Shown here: in pieces, positions 23,423-30,554 of the stretch
How positions within the stretch are numbered: position 1 is the stretch's first letter
Layout: each line of letters starts with the position of its first letter
NCBI RefSeq assembly: GCF_023223645.1
Contig: NZ_JALKBY010000019.1
Coordinates: forward strand, 1-45,219
Length of the DNA stretch: 45,219 nt
Reading direction: 5' to 3'
Origin: Natroniella sulfidigena
GTDB lineage: Bacteria > Bacillota > Halanaerobiia > Halobacteroidales > Halobacteroidaceae
The notes under the pieces: model-generated
What the model was told of the DNA's origin: nothing
The model's input: the letters and a program-made list of their open reading frames with translations, nothing else
Database searches by the model: none
Position numbers and translations under genes: made by a program

Positions 23423-23569
23423 GATAAATAGCTTAAGTTTAAGGCTGAGGAAATGGTTTTATTACGAAGGGTTTTTATAAACCCGAAGGTGAGTTTAAGT
23501 CAACCATTAAAAACATAAGGTCTTAGCTCTTACTTAGACTTAGACTCAAACTTAAACTGAATTGTAATT
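23423..23569. repeat. TTAAG-family intergenic repeat, copy E with 41-bp module
   Basis: Nearly identical to copy B: GATAAATAGCTTAAGTTTAA at the left, module at 23450-23490, and CTTAGACTCAAACTTAAACT at the right. It occupies the gap between the small-regulator promoter and the terminator of the Amt-chemoreceptor gene. Confidence 0.82.
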
Positions 23570-23575
23570 AACCCA

Positions 23576-23609
23576 CAAAAAAGTCCGAACCATAATGGCT
23601 CGGACTTTT
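23576..23609 (-). terminator. Terminator of the Amt-chemoreceptor gene
   Basis: AAGTCCGA (23581-23588) pairs with TCGGACTT (23600-23607), with CCAT/ATGG extending the stem inside. On the minus strand a run of six T follows. It starts just beyond the stop codon. Confidence 0.8.
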
Positions 23610-23611
23610 GC

Positions 23612-25888
23612 TTAAACATTAAAACCTGCTATAGAAACCTCTATCTTCTCTACCATCTCAGCTAACGTCTGTGAAGACTCCATTAAATCCTGTGAGATTT
23701 GATTAATCTCATCTGTATCATCTTTAATCTTTTCCCCTCTAATAGACAACTCTTGTGTATCAGCAGAAGTCTGCTGAATATTAACTGAAGTATTAAGGAT
23801 ATAATCCTCAATCTCCTCAAAAGATTCTCCTGCATCTTCAATTATATCTTTACCTTCCTCTGCTTTCTCTTCAATATCAAGTACAGCTTGCAAACTCGAT
23901 TCTGATTTATTTAATGTCTCTCTAATTAAATTCGCAATCTTATCTGTAGCTTGATTTGTATTATCTGCTAAAGCCCTAATCTCATCAGCTACAACCGCAA
24001 ACCCTTTCCCAGCTTCGCCCCTACGAGTTCTTTCAGAACTCTCCGTAGTAAAACTTGCTCTTGCTGCCTCAATACTAGCATTCAAAGCTAATAAATTAGT
24101 CTGTTCTGCTATATTAGTAATAAAATTAACAATTTCTTCTATTTCAGCAGAATTATTATTCAACTGATTGATCAAATCAACTCCTTCTTCTATTGAGCTA
24201 TTGATCTCTTCCATCTGCTTAATAGCAGCAGACAAACTATCACTCCCCAACTCAGTCTGTGCTGCTGCTTGCTGAGCCAAACTACTGACCTGTTGACTAC
24301 TCGCTGAAATCTGCTGAATACTAGCAGCCATTTCAGTCACATTTCCAGCAGTACTTTCAGTGATCGAATTACCTTTTTGAGCTGAAGTAGATAACTCTTG
24401 ACTAGAGTTAGATAAGATCTCAATCAATTCAGTTAAATCAGTAATTAATGAACTGACCCGTTGATTAGTCCGATTGAAAGTACTTAACAAACCTGCTTCT
24501 CCATCATCAGTCGTATCCAATCTAGTACTAAAATCTCCCTGAGCCATCTTCTTCAATCCCACTAACACCTTCTCAATCGTCTCCCAACTCGCTGCTCCAA
24601 AATCTGAATAAGTACTAGCACCATGCTCTGCTAAATCTAGCCCTTCTATCTCTTCTTTCTCCGAAACTCTTAATCCAATTACCAGATCAATCCCCTTGAA
24701 TAATAAGAAAGCTGTCAGAAATGTCCAAATAGCTACACTGACTACCCCTCTAGCTTGAATCAATAATAACTCAATTCCTCCACCATAAAAATATCCTCTC
24801 TCTACTGCTAATAAACCGACCATCAAAGTACCAAAGCTACCACAAACACCATGAACTGCAATTGCTCCTACTGGATCATCAACATGTAACTGATCAATTA
24901 ACTCAATTGCAAAAATCACAAGAACTCCAGCTAAGCCACCAATTATGATCGCTCCTAAATTACTAACATTTGCCGTTCCTGCTGTAATGCCTACCAAACC
25001 AGCTAAAGCACCATTTAAAGTCATACTGACATCCGCATTACCATATTTAATCCAGCTAGTAATCATCGCCAAAGTTGCTCCAGTAGCTGCTGATAAGTTG
25101 GTCGTTACTGCAATTTCAGCAATACTCAAATCAGTCCCTGCCACTGTACTACCTGCATTAAAACCGAACCAACCAAACCAAAGAATAAAGACTCCTAAAG
25201 CAGCCATCAATAAGTTATGACCTGGAATGGCATTGATTGAGCCATCTTCATTATACTTACCCAACCTTGGCCCGAGTACAATTGCTCCTGCTAATGCTGC
25301 CCAGCCACCTACTGAATGAACAACGGTTGAACCAGCAAAATCAATCATTTCTGATAACCAACCACCACCCCAGATCCAATGACCAACAACTGGATAAATA
25401 AACCCTGTAATCACAATACTATAGACTAAATAACCACTAAACTTTGTCCTGCCAGCCATTGCTCCAGAGACAATTGTTGCTGCAGTCGCTGCAAAAACAG
25501 CTTGAAAGATCCAAAAAGCACTGATTGGAATCTCTAAGCCTAAATGCTCAAATCCCCCACTCAAAAAGAAACCTTCTAAACCAATGAAATTATTCCCTGC
25601 TCCAAACATAAAGGCAAATCCACAGATCCAATAAATCAATGAACCAACTGAGAAATCCATTAAATTCTTCATAATAATATTCCCTGTATTCTTAGCTTGA
25701 CTAAAACCTGCTTCTACCATTGCAAAACCAGCTTGCATAAAGAAGACCAAAAATGCTGCCAGCAATGTCCACATTGTGTCTATTGCTACCCTTTCTGCTG
25801 CTCCTACTTCCTCTACTGCTTCAACAGTAATAGGTAACGCTCCAAGTAGAACCAATACTACCATTAATATAATTACCTTTTTCTGCAC
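23612..25888 (-). CDS. Ammonium transporter fused to methyl-accepting chemotaxis domain
   Basis: A 758-residue fusion. Residues 1-24 are a signal peptide and ~30-405 a complete Amt channel closely similar to the adjacent amt product, with DFAGSTVVH (Asp183, pore His191) and [11 protein letters not shown] (pore His346) intact. After a short linker, ~437-490 is HAMP-like and ~490-758 is an MCP signalling hairpin with [19 protein letters not shown] and [17 protein letters not shown] at the tip. A 12-residue insertion (612-623) separates these tip strands. Known Amt fusions include histidine kinase outputs; here the output would be CheA/CheW. Proposed role: ammonium chemoreceptor or transceptor. 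GTG at 25888 has AAAGGAG at better spacing than GTG at 25897. Confidence 0.9.
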   Translation of the reverse strand: MQKKVIILMVVLVLLGALPITVEAVEEVGAAERVAIDTMWTLLAAFLVFFMQAGFAMVEAGFSQAKNTGNIIMKNLMDFSVGSLIYWICGFAFMFGAGNNFIGLEGFFLSGGFEHLGLEIPISAFWIFQAVFAATAATIVSGAMAGRTKFSGYLVYSIVITGFIYPVVGHWIWGGGWLSEMIDFAGSTVVHSVGGWAALAGAIVLGPRLGKYNEDGSINAIPGHNLLMAALGVFILWFGWFGFNAGSTVAGTDLSIAEIAVTTNLSAATGATLAMITSWIKYGNADVSMTLNGALAGLVGITAGTANVSNLGAIIIGGLAGVLVIFAIELIDQLHVDDPVGAIAVHGVCGSFGTLMVGLLAVERGYFYGGGIELLLIQARGVVSVAIWTFLTAFLLFKGIDLVIGLRVSEKEEIEGLDLAEHGASTYSDFGAASWETIEKVLVGLKKMAQGDFSTRLDTTDDGEAGLLSTFNRTNQRVSSLITDLTELIEILSNSSQELSTSAQKGNSITESTAGNVTEMAASIQQISASSQQVSSLAQQAAAQTELGSDSLSAAIKQMEEINSSIEEGVDLINQLNNNSAEIEEIVNFITNIAEQTNLLALNASIEAARASFTTESSERTRRGEAGKGFAVVADEIRALADNTNQATDKIANLIRETLNKSESSLQAVLDIEEKAEEGKDIIEDAGESFEEIEDYILNTSVNIQQTSADTQELSIRGEKIKDDTDEINQISQDLMESSQTLAEMVEKIEVSIAGFNV
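24020..24055 (-). repeat. Palindromic insertion inside the Amt-MCP coding sequence
   Basis: These 36 bp encode the 12 extra residues [12 protein letters not shown] at the chemoreceptor tip. On the coding strand they form GAGTTCT-GAA-AGAACTC with an outer CTAC/GTAG pair and a 3-nt bulge. The flanks GTTTTACTACGGAG and CGTAGG resemble the intergenic module (GTTTTATTACGAAG, and CCGTAGG in the copy at 35754-35783), with compensatory stem changes. It looks like an in-frame insertion of the same palindromic element. Confidence 0.6.
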
Positions 25889-25910
25889 CCTACTCACTCC
25901 TTTAAGTCAT

Positions 25911-26011
25911 ATGTTAGGTTAATGTTATGTTAGTGTTAATTATAAGCCAAACAGAGATATTTATCAAGGGTTTAGATAATTATTTTTCACTCTTTTACAT
26001 TATTTTAACAT
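25911..26011 (-). promoter_or_regulatory. Promoter of the Amt-chemoreceptor gene with phased boxes
   Basis: Minus-strand TTGATA (25967-25962) and TATAAT (25944-25939) have a 17-bp spacer. Boxes ATGTTAG at 25911, ATGTTAT at 25922 and GTGTTAA at 25933 are exactly 11 bp apart and abut the -10. Two opposite-strand boxes, TTTACAT at 25994 and TTAACAT at 26005, begin 26 bp beyond the -35, the same distance as at glnA. Confidence 0.8.
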
Positions 26012-26107
26012 CATACTCTGTTAACCAGATATTAATTTGGATTAAATAAGCAAATAATAGGTAATTATATTATATGTTTGATAATGATTTTCTTTCTCAA
26101 TACCTAA

Positions 26108-26153
26108 GAAAATAAAAAGACAAGCTAGAATTCAGATTGAATCCTAGCTTGTC
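26108..26153 (-). terminator. Terminator of the NusG-domain-II-like gene
   Basis: GACAAGCTAG (26119-26128) and CTAGCTTGTC (26144-26153) form a 10-bp stem, followed on the minus strand by TTTTTATTTT. Confidence 0.82.
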
Positions 26154-26162
26154 CCATAAATC

Positions 26163-26630
26163 TTAAAAAGTCATTGCATCAATATCCTCTTCTGTTTCTG
26201 TTTCCTGAACTGTTTCAACTGTAACCACCATCTTAATTGGCATTGAAACAATCATCTCATACGATTCACTAATCCAGCCCATCTCATGATGAATCGGCAA
26301 CGGAGAAATTTCGCTACTCAAGCGATCCAATCTTACTTCCCCATCCTGCATCAGCAAAACCCCTTGATACTTCTCACCTTCAAAGCTAAAGTCAAACTCT
26401 ACCCGTTCTAGCTCTTCAGTTTCAAGTAACTCATGCCGATAAACTTCCTCATTATCCATCGTAACAACGACATCCTTACTACCATCAACTTCCTTAGTTA
26501 TTACCTTAGGAGTTAATACTAACATTGATAAGCTAATCAAGATAACTAAAACTACAACCACTTTGTCCGCAACAGTCATTATCTTATTAATTTTATCCAA
26601 TCCTAGCTTTTTTATCATTATTATCACCAT
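26163..26630 (-). CDS. Membrane-anchored NusG-domain-II-like protein
   Basis: A 155-residue protein with one N-terminal membrane helix (VADKVVVVLVILISLSMLVL) and an exported beta-rich domain. The pattern of a short DGSKDVVVTMDNEEVYRHEL strand pair, GEVRLDRLSSEIS, MGWISESYEMIVSMPIKMVV resembles stand-alone NusG domain II (DUF1312) proteins, whose corresponding segment usually contains CPDKxCVxxGWI and a following Cys. Here the cysteines are absent. Function of these proteins is not established. The in-frame ATG at 26618 may be the true start. It lies between the Amt-MCP gene and an esterase, with its own terminator. Confidence 0.55.
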   Translation of the reverse strand: MVIIMIKKLGLDKINKIMTVADKVVVVLVILISLSMLVLTPKVITKEVDGSKDVVVTMDNEEVYRHELLETEELERVEFDFSFEGEKYQGVLLMQDGEVRLDRLSSEISPLPIHHEMGWISESYEMIVSMPIKMVVTVETVQETETEEDIDAMTF

Positions 26631-26715
26631 CTTAGATAATTATTTTTATCACATATCCTTCATTTAACCATTATATATCATATTCACATTAAAATAAAGG
26701 GTTGATAAGAATAAT

Positions 26716-27450
26716 TTAATCCTGTAAAAATTCAATTATCCGCTGGTGAACTAACTCTTTCTCTGGCCCTAAGGTAACTACGTGTCCAGATTCTTCTAAC
26801 CATAATATATCCTTTTCTTGGCTCGCTACCTGATTATAAATCATTTCTGCACTAACCGGTTTTACCGTCTGATCTTGGTGCGATTGAATAATTAAAGTAG
26901 GACATTCTACTTGTTCTAAGTTATTTTTAGCTAACTTCATTAATTTCAACAAACAAGGTACAGTTCTGACCGGAGTAGCCGAATAACCAACATCATATGT
27001 TTCATATTCCAGCTTCTCTCCACCGCTAGAATAGTTAAAACGTTTCAAATATTTCAAGACTGGAGTCAAATAAGCCAATTTATTGTAAATCTTGATTGGG
27101 GCAGCTATAGAGACTACCTTATCCACAGCATAATTTTGTGCTAATAATAAAGATAGTATCCCACCCATTGATAAACCTAGTAAATACACCTTACTATATT
27201 CTGCTCTTAACTTCTGATATTCCTCTTCAACTGCTGCTAACCAATCCTGCCAATCTGTCTGCTCCATGTCTTCCATAGAAGTCCCATGTCCAGGTAATAA
27301 AATCCCCTTAACCGTATAACCTTCTTGGTGTAAAGCTTCTCCTAACAATCTCATATGAGCTGGAGAACCTGTAAATCCATGAATCAACAAGCAAGCAGTC
27401 TGATTTCCTTCAAAATAAAATGGTTTCGCATATTCAGAAAGATAGTCCAT
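26716..27450 (-). CDS. Alpha/beta-hydrolase, carboxylesterase/monoacylglycerol lipase type
   Basis: A 244-residue cytosolic serine hydrolase. LLIHGFTGSPAHM supplies the oxyanion loop, the nucleophile is the Ser in GLSMGG, the acid is likely Asp in SHQDQTV, and the His lies in ESGHVVT near the C-terminus. Length and motifs fit the Est30-like carboxylesterases of Gram positives. GGGGTG lies 8 nt before the ATG at 27450; the longer in-frame extension has no such site. No operon partner is evident. Confidence 0.88.
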   Translation of the reverse strand: MDYLSEYAKPFYFEGNQTACLLIHGFTGSPAHMRLLGEALHQEGYTVKGILLPGHGTSMEDMEQTDWQDWLAAVEEEYQKLRAEYSKVYLLGLSMGGILSLLLAQNYAVDKVVSIAAPIKIYNKLAYLTPVLKYLKRFNYSSGGEKLEYETYDVGYSATPVRTVPCLLKLMKLAKNNLEQVECPTLIIQSHQDQTVKPVSAEMIYNQVASQEKDILWLEESGHVVTLGPEKELVHQRIIEFLQD

Positions 27451-27490
27451 TAACTTAACACCCCTATAATTACACATGTGCGTCAACTTA

Positions 27491-27623
27491 ACACATAATT
27501 GATATATAGTGTCAGTGGTTCGTGTCTGTGTCTGTGAAGTTCAAGTCCTTTAAACCTTCTAAACCAAAGGATTTTGACCTTGATTTTTTACTGACACAGA
27601 CTACGGACACTGACACATAATTG
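27491..27623. repeat. Intergenic imperfect inverted repeat
   Basis: GTGTCAGTGG...GTCTGTGTC near 27509-27534 is mirrored by GACACAGAC...CACTGACAC at about 27592-27616, around an AT-rich core. ACACATAATTG occurs at both outer edges (27491-27501 and 27613-27623) as a direct repeat. It resembles a small non-coding mobile element, distinct from the other families here. The rest of the gap up to 27683 shows nothing else clear. Confidence 0.5.
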
Positions 27624-27683
27624 TAATAAAGCTTCACTTCGAATCCCTATAATACAAAAAATTATCTTAAGTTAACGCCGATA

Positions 27684-28967
27684 TTATTGAACATTAGCTT
27701 CCTCTACCTTAGTAATTGCATGCTTAGTAGACAATGGCCCATAAACTTCACTTAGTATACTGGCAAACAGGATAATATTAAAGATCAATAAGCCAACTCT
27801 AGGATCATCTGCAAAATCTTGTTGTACCCTATATGCTAAAGCCAAAGATAGACCACTTTGCGATAACAAACCCATTCCGATATGCTTCTTAATCTTCTCT
27901 TGGGCACCACCTAACCAAGCTCCTAAATATGATCCCCCTATCTTACCACTAACTCTAGACAAAGTATATACTAAAGCAACCAGTAAAAAGACACCAGAAG
28001 TTAACGTTGATAACTTTATTTTAGTCCCTACTAAAATAAAGAACATAGCATACAATGGAATACTTAAGGTCTCCTGTTCTGCACTGATTTCTAAATTCTT
28101 ACGAGCAAAATTTTGATAAGCAAAACCAACCGCCATATTAGTAAGCAATGGCGATAGGTGTAATAGTGTTGCACTAGCCGTAGCTCCAAATATTGTAGCT
28201 ACTAATGTCAGTACTTTTTTAGTCTTATCATGCAAACTAACCATAAACCTCTGAGAAATATATCCTAATAAAAGTCCAAGGATTGCTGAACCTACTATTT
28301 CAACCATAGGAAATAAAATAACATTACTAAAAGAAATCTCTCCTACCCCTGAATACTTAATCAGAGCAATTGGCTTAACCAGACTAAAGATAATCAAAGC
28401 TGCAGCATCTCCAAGACCTACAACAGCCATAATCATTGATGTCAAAATTCCTTGAGCATTATATTCTTGTAAAACCATTACAGTAGAACCAGGTGCACTT
28501 GCTGTAGCTAATCCTCCAAAAATTAAAGCAACATAAATAGGTTGGCCCAATAATAAGATACCCGAAGTTACTAATATAAATGCTGCTAAAGCTTGTATAA
28601 TTACTATCCAAAAAATCGTCTTGCCAAAGTTTTTAAACATCTTAATTGAAAGTTCCGTTCCAATAGTAAATGCAATAAATGATAAAGCCAAATCTCCTAC
28701 ATAATCAAAACTGCTAATTGTGTAAGCATACCATTCTTTTTGTACTTCTGTTAAAAAAGGTAACCTTTCCACTAAACTAACACTTAAAAAGATCCCTAAA
28801 AAGACATACCCAACTATAATTGGCATCCTGATTCTCTTAGTCAAAAGTACCATAATTAATCCTAAGAACATCAAACCACCAATTAAATAGATCGCCTTAT
28901 TACTAGCTCGATTAAGCATCATCCATTTTTGTAATTCTGTCAAAGTACTAACTGCTTCTAAATTCAT
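27684..28967 (-). CDS. CPA2-type cation:proton antiporter (Kef/NhaS-like)
   Basis: A 427-residue membrane protein with about 12 helices. The N-terminus (LTKRIRMPIIVGYVFLGI), FIAFTIGTELSIKMFKNFGK and GGLATASAPGSTVMVLQEY are typical of Kef-type Na+(K+)/H+ exchangers. There is no C-terminal RCK domain, so gating must come from elsewhere; the CBS protein encoded by the overlapping upstream gene is a candidate. The ATG overlaps that gene's stop by 4 nt. It would exchange monovalent cations for protons in the cytoplasmic membrane. Ion specificity is not deducible. Confidence 0.88.
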   Translation of the reverse strand: MNLEAVSTLTELQKWMMLNRASNKAIYLIGGLMFLGLIMVLLTKRIRMPIIVGYVFLGIFLSVSLVERLPFLTEVQKEWYAYTISSFDYVGDLALSFIAFTIGTELSIKMFKNFGKTIFWIVIIQALAAFILVTSGILLLGQPIYVALIFGGLATASAPGSTVMVLQEYNAQGILTSMIMAVVGLGDAAALIIFSLVKPIALIKYSGVGEISFSNVILFPMVEIVGSAILGLLLGYISQRFMVSLHDKTKKVLTLVATIFGATASATLLHLSPLLTNMAVGFAYQNFARKNLEISAEQETLSIPLYAMFFILVGTKIKLSTLTSGVFLLVALVYTLSRVSGKIGGSYLGAWLGGAQEKIKKHIGMGLLSQSGLSLALAYRVQQDFADDPRVGLLIFNIILFASILSEVYGPLSTKHAITKVEEANVQ

Positions 28968-29422
28968 TTTTCAACTTCCTCCATTTCTAATAGATAACAT
29001 AGTAGATCTGCTCGTGAAATATAGCCTCTTAATTTTTCTTCATGATTAACTACATATAATCGAGACTCTTCATTTTCTAGCATAATTTCAGCTACATTAT
29101 TCATCGAATCAGTCTCTCTAATAGCTATTTTAGTAGGAGACATATACTCCTTAATCTCCCTACTCTTAATTTCTTGCAAATTTTGTACAGCTTGATTAAC
29201 TTCAGGTAATAACTTATGCACCTTTAAGACACCATACTGTTCAGGAATAACATTTTTTAAAATATTTTCACTATAGATCGTACCTAAGAATTTATTATCT
29301 TTATCAACTACAGGCAAAACACTTGCCTCAATTTTATACATAAGTTTAATTACTTCAGCAACATTTTCATTAGCACAGACTGAATTAAGCGTTCGCATCA
29401 TATACTTTTTAACTAAACTCAT
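28964..29422 (-). CDS. CBS-domain pair protein
   Basis: A 152-residue soluble protein with two CBS motifs: residues ~8-65 (MRTLNSVCANENVAEVIKLM, VVDKDNKFLGTIY) and ~88-148 (YMSPTKIAIRETDSMNNVAE, VVNHEEKLRGYISRADLL). Such Bateman modules bind adenine nucleotides and regulate partner proteins. Its reading frame overlaps the PfkB-like gene by 14 nt at its start and the antiporter gene by 4 nt at its end, so all three are tightly coupled. It may be the nucleotide sensor for the antiporter; that is inference from context. Confidence 0.88.
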   Translation of the reverse strand: MSLVKKYMMRTLNSVCANENVAEVIKLMYKIEASVLPVVDKDNKFLGTIYSENILKNVIPEQYGVLKVHKLLPEVNQAVQNLQEIKSREIKEYMSPTKIAIRETDSMNNVAEIMLENEESRLYVVNHEEKLRGYISRADLLCYLLEMEEVEK

Positions 29423-30374
29423 CTATATCGACCTCCACTTCTTCAATAGTAATTCTAGCTAAATTTTCTTCAACCTGAGCTCGATCCTCAAGAAAAATCT
29501 CTTTTCTCTCTGCTACTGCCAAGGCTGCTGCTCCAGCATGTCTATTAGCTTCAACAAAATCAAATCCATTCCTAAAAATATAATTAAAGAAAGCTGCATG
29601 ATAAGCATCACTTGCTCCTAATAAATTCCTTTGCCTAAAATTCTTAGCACTCAATATATAAACCTTTCTTTTATCAAAAAGCAATTGCTTATTATGATAT
29701 GGAACTATTGCATGAACTGCCCCTGCCTCCTGTAACTTACGTCCTACACGATAATAATCTTCAAACCGCACTGTCCTGATATCTAATATCTTATTTATAT
29801 GTCTAAAATAAGGTGCAACCACTTGTGGCTCCTCTTTTAAAGCTCTGTTTAACTCTTCCCCACTAGCATGTAAATAAACTTCTTTACCTTCCTGATGACA
29901 AATTTGAATTAGCTTTTGATAAATATCAAAATTAATTCCCTCTGGAACAGAGCCAGCAATCATAACTAAATCACTATCTACAATTCCACGCTTAAATCTT
30001 TCCAGTAAAACTTCTATATCATTAGGTTCAACTCGATAAGTATAATCATTATAATGAGTATACGTTACAGGATTCTTACCAATAACAAAAATATTATTTC
30101 TCATTTCATTTTCTGTATAAACATAATTGGTAGTAACTCCATACTCTTGAACCATTTTTTCAAAGAACAACCCTTGCTTACCACCAACAAATCCTATATT
30201 CTGAACATCAGCATAGCCTAACTTCTTTAAATTTATTGCACTCAATAACCCTCTTCCTCCAGGAGTTACTTTTATATTTTGCTCATGATAAATATATTGA
30301 TTTAAATTGATATTATCCCGCTCTACAAAAAACTCCCTATCTATTGCTGGATTTAAAGTAACTGTTGTTATCAT
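29409..30374 (-). CDS. Divergent PfkB-family carbohydrate kinase
   Basis: A 321-residue ribokinase-fold protein most like 1-phosphofructokinase/tagatose-6-phosphate kinase: TVTLNPAIDREFFV at the N-terminus and AGSVPEG in the middle. The first signature, normally PGGKGINVA, is TPGGRGLLSAI, and the ATP-site signature GAGD is GASDAYHAA (Asp256 kept). These changes suggest altered specificity or loss of catalysis. GAGGTGG lies before the ATG at 30374. It leads an operon with a CBS protein and a cation antiporter, with no sugar transporter or other glycolytic gene nearby, so a regulatory role is possible. Confidence 0.82.
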   Translation of the reverse strand: MITTVTLNPAIDREFFVERDNINLNQYIYHEQNIKVTPGGRGLLSAINLKKLGYADVQNIGFVGGKQGLFFEKMVQEYGVTTNYVYTENEMRNNIFVIGKNPVTYTHYNDYTYRVEPNDIEVLLERFKRGIVDSDLVMIAGSVPEGINFDIYQKLIQICHQEGKEVYLHASGEELNRALKEEPQVVAPYFRHINKILDIRTVRFEDYYRVGRKLQEAGAVHAIVPYHNKQLLFDKRKVYILSAKNFRQRNLLGASDAYHAAFFNYIFRNGFDFVEANRHAGAAALAVAERKEIFLEDRAQVEENLARITIEEVEVDIDEFS

Positions 30375-30458
30375 TGTCGGCCACCTCACTTAATCTTTCT
30401 GATTTAGTGAATTCACATTACTAAGCTCTAACTAATTTATCTTTATTCACTACCTTTT

Positions 30459-30487
30459 ATTATATTACTTCTTTAATTTCTTGTAAA
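30459..30487 (-). promoter_or_regulatory. Promoter of the PfkB-CBS-antiporter operon
   Basis: On the minus strand TTTACA (30487-30482) and TATAAT (30464-30459) are separated by 17 bp, about 85 bp before the PfkB-like start codon. Confidence 0.6.
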
Positions 30488-30500
30488 GCTTACAACTCAA

Positions 30501-30525
30501 AATAGCACTCTAGAAGAGTGCTATT
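30501..30525 (-). terminator. Terminator of the arg operon
   Basis: AATAGCACTCT (30501-30511) and AGAGTGCTATT (30515-30525) form an 11-bp perfect stem with a 3-nt loop. On the minus strand a short T run follows, downstream of the argD stop. Confidence 0.82.
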
Positions 30526-30554
30526 CTGACAGTTATTTGATTCTGAAATTATTT

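Noticed and set aside
22604-25939. Phased TTAACA boxes as an RNA element (TRAP-like) in the 5' leader
   Set aside because: Two of the three proximal boxes would be transcribed, but matching arrays also lie upstream of the -35 on the opposite strand, which favours DNA binding. Kept only as an alternative.
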